NCBI RefSeq assembly: GCF_010634855.1
Contig: NZ_MWLQ01000002.1
Location: 1-64,000, forward strand
Direction: 5' to 3'
Source: Microbacterium sp. B35-30
GTDB lineage: Bacteria > Actinomycetota > Actinomycetes > Actinomycetales > Microbacteriaceae
DNA: 64,000 nucleotides
This document shows positions 1-7,633 of this stretch, in pieces. Position 1 is the first letter of the stretch. Every line of letters begins with the position of its first letter. The notes beneath the pieces were generated by a model, which saw only the letters and a list, made by a program, of their open reading frames with translations, did not search any database and had not been told where the DNA came from. The position numbers and the translations under genes are program-made.

Positions 1-28
1 GGTGCGAGTGGTGAAGCGGTGAAGCCCA

Positions 29-63
29 GGCGGTGGCGGCGCGGGGGGCTCGCCGCCACCGCC
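29..63. terminator. Hairpin terminator downstream of the lipoprotein gene
   Basis: A perfect 13-base inverted repeat (29-41 with 51-63) around a 9-base G-rich loop lies just past the stop codon of the minus-strand lipoprotein gene. There is no U-tract, as is usual for actinobacterial intrinsic terminators. Bases 1-28 hold nothing I recognise. Confidence 0.6.
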
Positions 64-68
64 TTCCG

Positions 69-1058
69 TCACGGGGCGAACGTCGTGTCGACGATGTCCT
101 CGCCCGTGGGTGCGTCCGTGATGAGGCCGATCTCGGCCATCGCGGACGCGAGCGCCTCGAGCTGGCCGACATACTCGTCGGACAGGTCGGAACGCAGCCA
201 GAAGTTCTCCAGCGCGGAGGCGAAGACGTCCTCGTCGCCGCCGAACTCCTCGACCATGCCCGGCAGCCACTCCTCGATGTTGTCGGCCATGTACTCCGTC
301 GTGGCGGCGTGGGTGTCGACGACCTTCTGCACGAGCTCGGGGTTCTCCTCGATCAGCGCGCCGGTCGTGATGAGGCCGATGTTGACCTTGCCGATGGGGG
401 TCGAGTACGGGTCGACGACCTCGCTGCCGCCGTTCGCCTTCGCGATGGACACGCCGATCTCGACGCCCATGAACGCCGCGATGTCGCCGGCGGCGAAGGC
501 CGATGCCATCTCAGGGACCGGGATGACGGTGAGCGCGAAGTCCTCGGGGGTGAGGCCCGCGTCCTCGATCAGCAGGCGCAGGGCGACCTCCTGCGCAGAG
601 CCCTGGACGATGCCGATCTTCTCGCCGACGAGCTCGTCGAGCGACGACTCGCCGTTGCCGATGAAGCCTGAGCCGCCGTCCGCGGCGCTGGCGACGACCT
701 TGAGGTCGCGGTCCTGCGAGATCGAGGCGATCGTCGGCGTGACGCCCGAGATGGCGAAGTCGATCGATCCCGACACGAGGGCGTCCGACAGCGCCGGCGT
801 GGTGTCGAGCGTGACGACCTCGAACTCGACGCCGTCGACCGCGTGGTCGTTGTAGAGGAAAGGCTGGTAGAAGTGCGGCTGGCCGCGCAGCGTGCCGATC
901 TTGACCGTGACGGTCTCCTCGGTCGACGAGTCGCCGGACGACCCTTCGTCGGCGGACGAGGAGCCGCTGCAGCCGGCGAGGGCGAGCACGGCAGCGGTCG
1001 CGAGGGCGGCGCCGGCGGCGAGGCGGCGGGCGAGGGTGCGATGGGAGAGGGGGCGCAT
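69..1058 (-). CDS. ABC transporter substrate-binding lipoprotein (NMT1/SsuA-like)
   Basis: This 329-residue protein starts with a basic stretch, a hydrophobic segment and a lipobox (LAGC near residue 28), so it should be a lipid-anchored extracellular binding protein. The mature part has the NMT1/THI5/SsuA look: VKIGTLRG near the start, an aromatic substrate loop, then GSIDFAISG and EKIGIVQGS. Such proteins feed taurine-, nitrate-, pyrimidine- or purine-type importers. The start at 1058 was chosen because it places the signal peptide at the N-terminus; upstream in-frame sequence is Pro/Arg-rich and not gene-like. It diverges from the XRE regulator across a palindromic operator. No permease is beside it, so it may share the importer at 9080-11621, which has its own binding protein. 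The substrate is inferred to be a purine-breakdown product such as allantoin, from context only. Confidence 0.85.
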   Translation of the reverse strand: MRPLSHRTLARRLAAGAALATAAVLALAGCSGSSSADEGSSGDSSTEETVTVKIGTLRGQPHFYQPFLYNDHAVDGVEFEVVTLDTTPALSDALVSGSIDFAISGVTPTIASISQDRDLKVVASAADGGSGFIGNGESSLDELVGEKIGIVQGSAQEVALRLLIEDAGLTPEDFALTVIPVPEMASAFAAGDIAAFMGVEIGVSIAKANGGSEVVDPYSTPIGKVNIGLITTGALIEENPELVQKVVDTHAATTEYMADNIEEWLPGMVEEFGGDEDVFASALENFWLRSDLSDEYVGQLEALASAMAEIGLITDAPTGEDIVDTTFAP

Positions 1059-1170
1059 GGGTGACACTCCTGGATCGGGCTCCGGCGACGGAGGGGCGGG
1101 ATGCTGTGTGGGACTGGCCTCATTCAAGGACGCCCGTTCGCGCGGGGCGTGAAGGCCGTGTAACGAGTGT

Positions 1171-1188
1171 GTTAAGTGATCGCTTAAC
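1171..1188. promoter_or_regulatory. Palindromic operator in the divergent promoter region
   Basis: GTTAAG-TGATCG-CTTAAC is an 18-base inverted repeat with arms GTTAAG and CTTAAC and a nearly symmetric GATC centre. It lies between the divergent lipoprotein and XRE-cupin genes. A related site occurs at 1975-1992, ahead of the allantoinase operon. The likely ligand is the adjacent XRE-cupin protein (inference). Confidence 0.65.
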
Positions 1189-1294
1189 GATGTCGATCGC
1201 CGCGCGACCGCCGGCTCCGCCGTCCCGGCGAGGGCCGCCGGCGTCATACGATGTGGCGCACAGCCCGGCCGGCAGCCGGAGTCAGGAGACGTCG

Positions 1295-1936
1295 ATGGGT
1301 GAGGTGCCCACGCAGATTGGACCGCGACTGCGCACGCTCCGCGTCGCCACCGGGCGGTCGCTGTCGTCCGTCGCGCACGAGCTGGGGATCTCGTCGAGTG
1401 CGCTCTCACAGATCGAGACCGGGGTCATGCAGCCGTCTGTCAACCGGCTGATCGAGCTCGTGGGCGTGCTCGGGGTGCCGGTGTCGGCGATCTTCGACGA
1501 CCCCGGCCTGTTCGCCCCGCGACCGCACGATCACGCCGACGTGACGGAGCAGCTCCCGGGGGTGCTCGTCGCGCGCGCCGGCGGGATGTCCCCCGCGGAG
1601 CTGGCCGAGGGAGTCACCTATCGCCGGCTCTCGCCGGCGTCGCTGCCCGGAGTCGACTGGTTCGAGTCGACGTATCCGCCCGGTTCGTCGTCGAGCATCG
1701 ACGGCACGATGCTCGTGCACGCGGGGTACGAGAGCGGATGGGTCGCGCGGGGCGAGCTGACCTTCGAGTTCGCAGATGGGAAGGTGCGGCTGGGTCCCGG
1801 AGAGTCGCTCTCGTTCCCGGCGTCGCGTCCGCACCGCGTGATCAACGACACGGCCGAGCCCGCCGTCGCGATCTGGCTCACGCTCACCGGAGCCGGCACC
1901 GGCGCAGCCGCCGCGAACGCCGGCGCCGAGGCGTAG
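1295..1936 (+). CDS. XRE-family regulator with C-terminal cupin domain
   Basis: The 213-residue protein has an N-terminal helix-turn-helix at about residues 10-65 (RLRTLRVATGRSLSSVAHEL, then ISSSALSQIETG), a linker and a C-terminal cupin at about 125-200 (RGELTFEF, GPGESLSFPASRPHRV). This is the architecture of PuuR-like regulators that sense a small metabolite in the cupin. ATG 1295 follows an AGGAG ribosome site by about six bases; in-frame sequence upstream is not conserved-looking. It sits between the lipoprotein gene and the allantoinase operon, with similar palindromes on both sides. It is therefore the probable local, autoregulated controller of allantoin or oxalurate-family catabolism. 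Whether it represses or activates cannot be told from sequence. Confidence 0.88.
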   Translation: MGEVPTQIGPRLRTLRVATGRSLSSVAHELGISSSALSQIETGVMQPSVNRLIELVGVLGVPVSAIFDDPGLFAPRPHDHADVTEQLPGVLVARAGGMSPAELAEGVTYRRLSPASLPGVDWFESTYPPGSSSSIDGTMLVHAGYESGWVARGELTFEFADGKVRLGPGESLSFPASRPHRVINDTAEPAVAIWLTLTGAGTGAAAANAGAEA

Positions 1937-1974
1937 TCACGAGGGCGTTACACAGGAGAAACCCGCGCGGCAAT

Positions 1975-1992
1975 ATTAAGCAATAGCTTTAC
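1975..1992. promoter_or_regulatory. Second copy of the XRE operator, before the allantoinase operon
   Basis: ATTAAGCAATAGCTTTAC matches the 1171-1188 palindrome at 13 of 18 positions, keeping TTAAG, the central AT and GCTT. It lies 75 bases before the small leader frame and 119 before the allantoinase fusion, suitable for controlling that operon. The shared site is the main evidence that both transcription units form one regulon. Confidence 0.55.
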
Positions 1993-2049
1993 GGGATGCG
2001 GCATCGCCGCGTCGCGGCATCCGTTCATCGACACCCTCTGGAGATCGCC

Positions 2050-2097
2050 ATGACCTCTCCCGCAACCTCGCAACCGCCGGGGATCGAGACGAGATGA
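2050..2097 (+). CDS. Possible 15-codon leader peptide overlapping the allantoinase start
   Basis: ATG 2050 opens a frame of 15 amino acids (MTSPATSQPPGIETR) whose TGA at 2095-2097 overlaps the ATG of the allantoinase fusion as ATGA. A CTGGAG-like ribosome site precedes it. The overlap would allow translational coupling. It could equally be chance, or the trace of an alternative N-terminus; the peptide resembles no known family. Confidence 0.35.
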   Translation: MTSPATSQPPGIETR

Positions 2098-4739
2098 CGC
2101 CCGGGCGTTCCGTCATCCGTGCCCAGCGCACCTGGATCGCAGGCTCCTTCCGGCCCGCCGCGATCGTCGTCGAGCGGGGTGTCGTCGCAGCCATCGTCGA
2201 TGTGCGGGCGCACGTGGCCGGCGCACGGACGGTGCTGGTACCCGACGACGCGGTGCTCCTCCCCGGGCTCGTCGACTCGCACGTGCACGTGAACGAACCG
2301 GGCCGCACCGAGTGGGAGGGGTTCCGGTCGGCGACGCTCGCGGCCGCAGCGGGGGGCGTCACGACCATCGTCGACATGCCGCTGAACTCGCTGCCGCCCA
2401 CCACGACACCGGAGGCGCTGGAGGTCAAGCGCGCGGCGGCGGCGCCGTCGGCCTTCATCGACGTCGGCTTCTGGGGCGGCGCCGTGCCCGAGAACCTCGG
2501 CGCCCTCGCGCCGCTGCACGAGGCGGGCGTGTTCGGGTTCAAGTGCTTCCTCTCGCCGTCGGGCGTCGACGAGTTCGGCCACCTCGACCGTGCGCAGCTG
2601 CTCGCCGCGATGACCGAGATCGCGGCCATCGGCTCGCGGCTGATCGTGCACGCCGAGGACCCGGCGCTGCTGCACGACCATGGCCCGCTCGGCCGCGAGT
2701 ACGGCGCGTTCCTGGCGTCGCGGCCCGCCGAGAGCGAGGCATCCGCCATCGATGCGGTGATCGACGCGGCCCGCCGCACCGGCGCCCGGGCGCACATCCT
2801 GCATCTGAGCGACGCGCACTCGCTGCCCGCGATCCGGGCGGCGAAAGCCGAGGGGGTCGCGCTCACGGTCGAGACGTGCCCGCACTACCTGACGATCGCC
2901 GCCGAGGAGATCCCCGAGGGTGCGAGCGAGTTCAAGTGCTGCCCGCCGATCCGCGAGGCCGCGAACCGCGACCTGCTCTGGGAGGGTGTCGTCGACGGGA
3001 CGATCGATGCCATCGTGAGCGACCACTCGCCCTCGACCGTCGACTTGAAGCGCTCCGGTGACGGCGACTTCGGCCTCGCGTGGGGCGGGATCTCCGGGCT
3101 CCAGCTCGGTCTTTCGGCGGTGTGGACCGAGGCTCGGGGCCGCGGCATCCCGCTGGAGACGATCCTGCCGCTCTACACGACCGGCCCCGCCCGCGTCGCG
3201 GGCCTGGACGGCGTCGGCGTCATCGAGGTCGGTGCGCCCGCGCACTTGACGGTCTTCGGCGTCGACGACCCGTTCGCGATCGAGGCCGCACGGCTGCTGC
3301 ACAAGAACCCGATCACCGCATACGACCGGCGGGCGCTCACCGGTCGTATCCGCCGCACCTGGCTGCACGGCGAGTCGGTGTTCGACGTCACGTCGGGCGG
3401 CCCCGGCGAGGCGCCGCTGTTCCGCGGTGCGCCGCGCGGCCGGCTGCTGCGGGCGACTGCCGACAGCGACGGCGCCGCCGGCCCGCCGGCCGACGCGCCG
3501 GGAGCGAACGGGCAGACGCCGACGCCCCTGACGACGCTGACGGTGCTGCAGCGCGGCGCCGGGCCGATCCCGGGCGATCACTACCTTCCCGCCTCGCCCG
3601 ACACCGTGCTGTGGGGCCGGCTGCCGTGCGCGACGGATGCCGCGGCGCTGACCATCGCGCCGGGTGACACCGTGACGTTCGACACCGTGAGCCACGAGGG
3701 GATCCTCGAAGACCAGGGCAAGGACCCGCGGGCGTTCTTCGCGGCGCACGGCGTGGCGGAGGCATCCGTCCTCGACGATGCGATCGAGATCGCCGCAACC
3801 CTGTCGCGCGACCCTGCCGCGGACGGACCGCACGTCGTCACGGGACCGGTCTTCGTCGAGGGCGCCCAGCCCGGCGACCTGCTGAAGATCACGGTGGAGC
3901 GGCTCGTCCCCCGCGTGCCGTACGGCGTGATCTCGAACCGTCACGGCAAGGGCGCACTCGTGGGTGAGCTGCCCCGAGGTGCGGCGAACGTGAGCGTCTT
4001 CACCCCGGTGGAGGAGCGCGCGTCGGGGCTGGTGGGCCTCCTGCCGGTCACTGAGGGCGGGCAGCGTGTCGTCGAGTTCCCGCTCGCGCCGTTCCTCGGC
4101 ACGATGGGCGTCGCGGTGGCGGCTGCGGAGCGACCGCACTCGGTTCCGCCGGGCGCGCACGGCGGCAACATCGACATCAACCTGCTCACCGAGGGCGCGG
4201 TGCTGTACCTCCCGGTGCAGGTGCCGGGGGCGCTCGCCTACGTCGGCGATCCGCACTTCGCGCAGGGCGACGGCGAAGTGGCGCTCACGGCGCTGGAGGC
4301 ATCGCTGCGCGCGACGCTGCGCTTCGAGGTGGTGCCGCGCGCCGCCGCACTCGCGGAGTTCGGCGAGGTGACCGGTCCGCTCGCCCGCGCGCGCGGCTAT
4401 CTCGTGCCCACGGGGCTCGACCCCGACCTGAACATCGCGATGCGCAACTGCGTGCGCGCGGCGCTCTCGCTGCTGCAGGCGCGCTACGGCATGGAGGAGC
4501 ACCTCGCCTACGCGTACCTCTCGGCGGCGACGGACTTCGACATCTCGCAGGTCGTCGACATCGTGTGCGGGGTGCATGCGCGCATCCGCGAGGCGGACTT
4601 CGCGGCGGTGGATCGGGCACGCGGTGGCGCACCGAGAACAGGTGATGTCGCCGGCGCAGGTGTAAAGGCCCCGAATCGTCCTACCCCGGTGAGATCACCT
4701 GATCCGGCGACCCGCGAGAACGGAGCGACCGATGACTGA
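2094..4739 (+). CDS. Allantoinase fused to an acetamidase/formamidase-family domain
   Basis: One uninterrupted frame of 881 residues joins two enzymes. Residues 1-450 are an allantoinase of the dihydroorotase/hydantoinase group. Zinc ligands H63 and H65 lie in DSHVHVNEPG, the lysine expected to be carbamylated is K150 in GFKCF, and H186 (VHAED), the HLSDAHS motif and D310 (SDHSP) follow. Allantoinase opens allantoin to allantoate. A Pro/Ala/Gly linker covers about 455-478. Residues 479-865 match the FmdA/AmdA family, which cleaves small amides to ammonia and an acid. I know of no such fusion as a standard family member. In this operon a small amide such as oxamate is a sensible substrate for the second domain (inference). 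The next gene overlaps its end by eight bases, and an XRE operator lies upstream. Confidence 0.85.
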   Translation: MTPGRSVIRAQRTWIAGSFRPAAIVVERGVVAAIVDVRAHVAGARTVLVPDDAVLLPGLVDSHVHVNEPGRTEWEGFRSATLAAAAGGVTTIVDMPLNSLPPTTTPEALEVKRAAAAPSAFIDVGFWGGAVPENLGALAPLHEAGVFGFKCFLSPSGVDEFGHLDRAQLLAAMTEIAAIGSRLIVHAEDPALLHDHGPLGREYGAFLASRPAESEASAIDAVIDAARRTGARAHILHLSDAHSLPAIRAAKAEGVALTVETCPHYLTIAAEEIPEGASEFKCCPPIREAANRDLLWEGVVDGTIDAIVSDHSPSTVDLKRSGDGDFGLAWGGISGLQLGLSAVWTEARGRGIPLETILPLYTTGPARVAGLDGVGVIEVGAPAHLTVFGVDDPFAIEAARLLHKNPITAYDRRALTGRIRRTWLHGESVFDVTSGGPGEAPLFRGAPRGRLLRATADSDGAAGPPADAPGANGQTPTPLTTLTVLQRGAGPIPGDHYLPASPDTVLWGRLPCATDAAALTIAPGDTVTFDTVSHEGILEDQGKDPRAFFAAHGVAEASVLDDAIEIAATLSRDPAADGPHVVTGPVFVEGAQPGDLLKITVERLVPRVPYGVISNRHGKGALVGELPRGAANVSVFTPVEERASGLVGLLPVTEGGQRVVEFPLAPFLGTMGVAVAAAERPHSVPPGAHGGNIDINLLTEGAVLYLPVQVPGALAYVGDPHFAQGDGEVALTALEASLRATLRFEVVPRAAALAEFGEVTGPLARARGYLVPTGLDPDLNIAMRNCVRAALSLLQARYGMEEHLAYAYLSAATDFDISQVVDIVCGVHARIREADFAAVDRARGGAPRTGDVAGAGVKAPNRPTPVRSPDPATRENGATDD

Positions 4740-6408
4740 ACCCGTCTTCCCGGGCGCCGTCCCGGGTGCCGAGACGGTGCCAGAGGACCTGCTCGCCGCG
4801 TTCGAGCGGTACGAGGCCGCGATCATCGCCGACGACGTCGCGGTGCTCGACGAGACGTTCGCGCCCGGCCCCGGCACCCTCCGCGGCGACACCGCGGGCC
4901 TTCTCGTGGGGCACGACGCGATCTCGGCCTTCCGCGGCACGCGGGGCGGCGTCGCGCCGCGGTCGATCGAACGCATCGAGCATCGTGAGGTGGGGACGGA
5001 TGCCGCGCTCTTGGTGTCGGTGTCGCGCTACGCCGGCGGCGGCCGGGGCCTGCAGACGCAGCTCTGGCAGCGCATCGACGGGGCATGGCGCATCACCGCG
5101 GCCCACGTCTCGCCGCGCCCGCAGCCGCTGGACCGCACGGTCTGGCGCACGGTCGGCGATCCGCTCTGGCAGGGCGCCTGGGAAGGCGCGCTGGCGGGGC
5201 TCACGGTCGCAGTCAAGGACCTCTTCGCGATCAAGGGCTATCGCATCGGCGCCGGCAACCCGGCGTTCCTGGACTCCGCGCGGCCCGAGACCACCACGGC
5301 CCCGGCGGTGAGCGATCTGCTGCGCGGCGGGGCATCCGTGCGCGGCATCGCGCGCACCGACGAGTTCGCATACTCGATCGCGGGCGACAACGTCCACTAC
5401 GGCACGCCCCCGAACGGCGCGCTGCCCGGTGCGCTCCCCGGCGGCTCGTCGAGCGGGCCGGCGACCGCCGTGGCCACAGGCCAGGCCGACATCGGGCTGG
5501 CGACCGACACCGCCGGGTCGGTGCGGGTCCCCGCCTCGTACCAGGGGCTGTGGGGCCTTCGCACCACGCACCGGCTCGTGCCGCGCCAAGGCCTCCTTCC
5601 GCTCGCGCAGTCGTTCGACACCGTGGGCTGGCTCACGCGCGACGGCGACACGCTGCAGCGCGTCGTGGACTGGTGCCTCAGCTACGACGGACCGTCATCG
5701 GCCGCCAGCGAGGGCGCCCAGCCCGACCGGGAGCCGGGCGGGGAGTCCGGCCGCGGACGCTGGGGTGAGTCGGGCACCGACCTGCCCTGGCGATTCGTCG
5801 TGCCCGACGAGGCGCTCGCCGCGGCCGAGCCGGCCACGCGCGACGCCGTCGAGTCGCTGCTCGCGCTGCTCGCGGCTGCACCTGACGCTCCGGCCGTGTC
5901 ACGCGCGCCGATCGGCGACCTCGACGCCTACCTCGTGCCCTTCCGCACCGTGCAGGCCGCCGAGGCCTGGCGCAACAACGGCCAGTGGGTGCGCGAGCAC
6001 CCGGACGCCGTCGGCCCCGCCGTCGCCGAGCGCCTCGCCGCGGCTGCCGCCGTCACCGCCGAGGACGAGGCATCCGCTCGCGCCCTTCTCGCGCCGCTGC
6101 GGGAACGCGTGCGAGATCTGGTGCAGTCGCAGGTGCTGCTGCTGCCGACCGTGCCTGGTGCGGCGCCGGCACGCGGTCAGAGCGGTGAGGGCATCGCCGC
6201 GGTGCGCGTGACGACCCTCCGCATGACGACGCCGGCCGCCGTCGCGGGACTGCCCGCGCTGTCGGTGCCGCTCCTCACCGTGCCCTCCGTCCTCGGCCCG
6301 GCGCCGGTCGGGCTCTGCCTCATCTCGCGCGAGGGCACCGACATCGCCCTCGTGCGCCTCGCGCGACGCCTCGCCGCGACCGTCTCAGCTTCTGGAGTCA
6401 CCCCATGA
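4732..6408 (+). CDS. AtzH-like (DUF3225) domain fused to an amidase-signature enzyme; predicted oxalurate amidohydrolase
   Basis: The 558-residue protein has an NTF2-fold AtzH/HpxZ-like domain at about residues 15-130, recognised by LAAFERYEAA, AISAFRGTRGG and WRITAAHVS. An amidase-signature domain follows at about 150-555. Its Ser-cisSer-Lys triad is visible as K162 (VAVKDLF), S239 (PGGSSSG) and S263 (TAGSVR). In Klebsiella the hpx cluster encodes an AtzH-like HpxZ and the amidase HpxY, assigned to oxalurate breakdown, as separate proteins; atzF/atzH of cyanuric acid degradation is similar. Here they are one chain. With the aminotransferase that makes oxalurate encoded next (ATGA overlap), oxalurate hydrolysis is the best prediction. 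Which bond is cut, and thus oxamate or oxalate plus urea, cannot be decided from sequence. Confidence 0.82.
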   Translation: MTEPVFPGAVPGAETVPEDLLAAFERYEAAIIADDVAVLDETFAPGPGTLRGDTAGLLVGHDAISAFRGTRGGVAPRSIERIEHREVGTDAALLVSVSRYAGGGRGLQTQLWQRIDGAWRITAAHVSPRPQPLDRTVWRTVGDPLWQGAWEGALAGLTVAVKDLFAIKGYRIGAGNPAFLDSARPETTTAPAVSDLLRGGASVRGIARTDEFAYSIAGDNVHYGTPPNGALPGALPGGSSSGPATAVATGQADIGLATDTAGSVRVPASYQGLWGLRTTHRLVPRQGLLPLAQSFDTVGWLTRDGDTLQRVVDWCLSYDGPSSAASEGAQPDREPGGESGRGRWGESGTDLPWRFVVPDEALAAAEPATRDAVESLLALLAAAPDAPAVSRAPIGDLDAYLVPFRTVQAAEAWRNNGQWVREHPDAVGPAVAERLAAAAAVTAEDEASARALLAPLRERVRDLVQSQVLLLPTVPGAAPARGQSGEGIAAVRVTTLRMTTPAAVAGLPALSVPLLTVPSVLGPAPVGLCLISREGTDIALVRLARRLAATVSASGVTP

Positions 6409-7631
6409 CCGACCTTCCCGGCCCGATCGACCCGCCCGCGCGCCTGCTGATGGGCCCGGGGCCGATCTCGGCGTATCCGAGCGTGCTGCATGCGATGTCG
6501 GCGCCTCTCGTCGGGCAGTACGACCCGTTCATGACCGCCACGATGACCGAGACGCAGGAGCTCTACCGCGGTGTCTGGGCGACGGGCAACGAGGCGACGC
6601 TGCTGATCGACGGCACCTCGCGCGCCGGCATCGAGGCCGCGATCGTGTCGCTCGTGCGCCCGGGAGACCGCGTGCTCGTGCCGGTGTTCGGTCGCTTCGG
6701 TCATCTGCTGACTGAGATCGCCGAGCGCGCCATGGCCGAGGTGCACACCATCGAGACCGAGTGGGGGCAGGTCTTCCCCGTGTCGGTCATCGAAGAGGCG
6801 ATCGTTCGGGTGAAGCCCACGCTCCTCGCGCTCGTGCAGGGCGACACGTCGACCACGATGAACCAGCCGCTCGACGAGGTCGGCGCGATCTGCGCGCGCC
6901 ACGGCGTGCTGTTCTACACCGATGCGACGGCATCGTTGGGCGGCAACCCGTTCGAGGCCGACGCCTGGGGGCTGGATGCCGCCACCGCCGGTCTGCAGAA
7001 GTGCCTCGGCGGTCCGTCGGGGTCGTCGCCCCTCACCCTCTCGGCCCGTGCCGTCGAGGTGGTGCGGTCTCGCACGCGGATCGAGGCGGGCATCCGCGAG
7101 GCCGACGACCTCTCGGCGGCCGACTTCGTGCGCTCGAACTACTTCGATCTCGGCATGATCCTCGACTATTGGGGCCCGCGCCGCCTCAACCACCACACTG
7201 AGGCGACGTCGATGCTGTACGCCGCCCGCGAGTGCGCGCGCGTGCTGCTGATCGAGGGGCGGGATGCCGTCATCGAACGTCACCGCGTCGCCGGCGCGGC
7301 GATGCTGGCAGGCGTTCAGGCGCTGGGCCTCGCGGTGTTCGGCGACCTCGCCCACAAGATGAACAACGTGGTCGCCGTCGAGATCCCGGCCGGGGTGCCG
7401 GGGGACGAGGCCCGCAGGGCGATGCTCGAGGACTTCGGCATCGAGATCGGCACGTCGTTCGGGCCCCTCCACGGCCGGGTCTGGCGCATCGGCACGATGG
7501 GCTACAACGCCCGCGAGGACGCCGTGCTGACGACGCTCGTCGCCCTCGAGGCGGTGCTGCGGCGGTTCGGCGCGTCGGTGCCGGCCGGTGGCGGGACGGA
7601 TGCCGCGGCCGACGTCTTCCGGAGCTCGTGA
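6405..7631 (+). CDS. pucG: (S)-ureidoglycine--glyoxylate aminotransferase
   Basis: This 408-residue class V (AGXT-like) aminotransferase begins with the family's LLMGPGPISAYPSVLHAM and the QYDPFMTATM stretch typical of the PucG branch. D173 (YTDATAS) should contact the pyridoxal ring nitrogen and K199 (GLQKCLGGPSG) should form the Schiff base. PucG transfers the amino group of ureidoglycine to glyoxylate, giving oxalurate and glycine. The start overlaps the preceding amidase gene by four bases and the allantoate amidohydrolase follows two bases after the stop, so all four genes are probably translated from one mRNA. The neighbours supply both the substrate (ureidoglycine) and a likely consumer of the product. 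Confidence 0.88.
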   Translation: MTDLPGPIDPPARLLMGPGPISAYPSVLHAMSAPLVGQYDPFMTATMTETQELYRGVWATGNEATLLIDGTSRAGIEAAIVSLVRPGDRVLVPVFGRFGHLLTEIAERAMAEVHTIETEWGQVFPVSVIEEAIVRVKPTLLALVQGDTSTTMNQPLDEVGAICARHGVLFYTDATASLGGNPFEADAWGLDAATAGLQKCLGGPSGSSPLTLSARAVEVVRSRTRIEAGIREADDLSAADFVRSNYFDLGMILDYWGPRRLNHHTEATSMLYAARECARVLLIEGRDAVIERHRVAGAAMLAGVQALGLAVFGDLAHKMNNVVAVEIPAGVPGDEARRAMLEDFGIEIGTSFGPLHGRVWRIGTMGYNAREDAVLTTLVALEAVLRRFGASVPAGGGTDAAADVFRSS

Positions 7632-7633
7632 CG

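Noticed and set aside
2025..4577. 850-codon open frame opposite the allantoinase fusion
   Set aside because: Arg/His/Asp-rich without any domain pattern; a mirror of the GC-rich third positions of the real gene.
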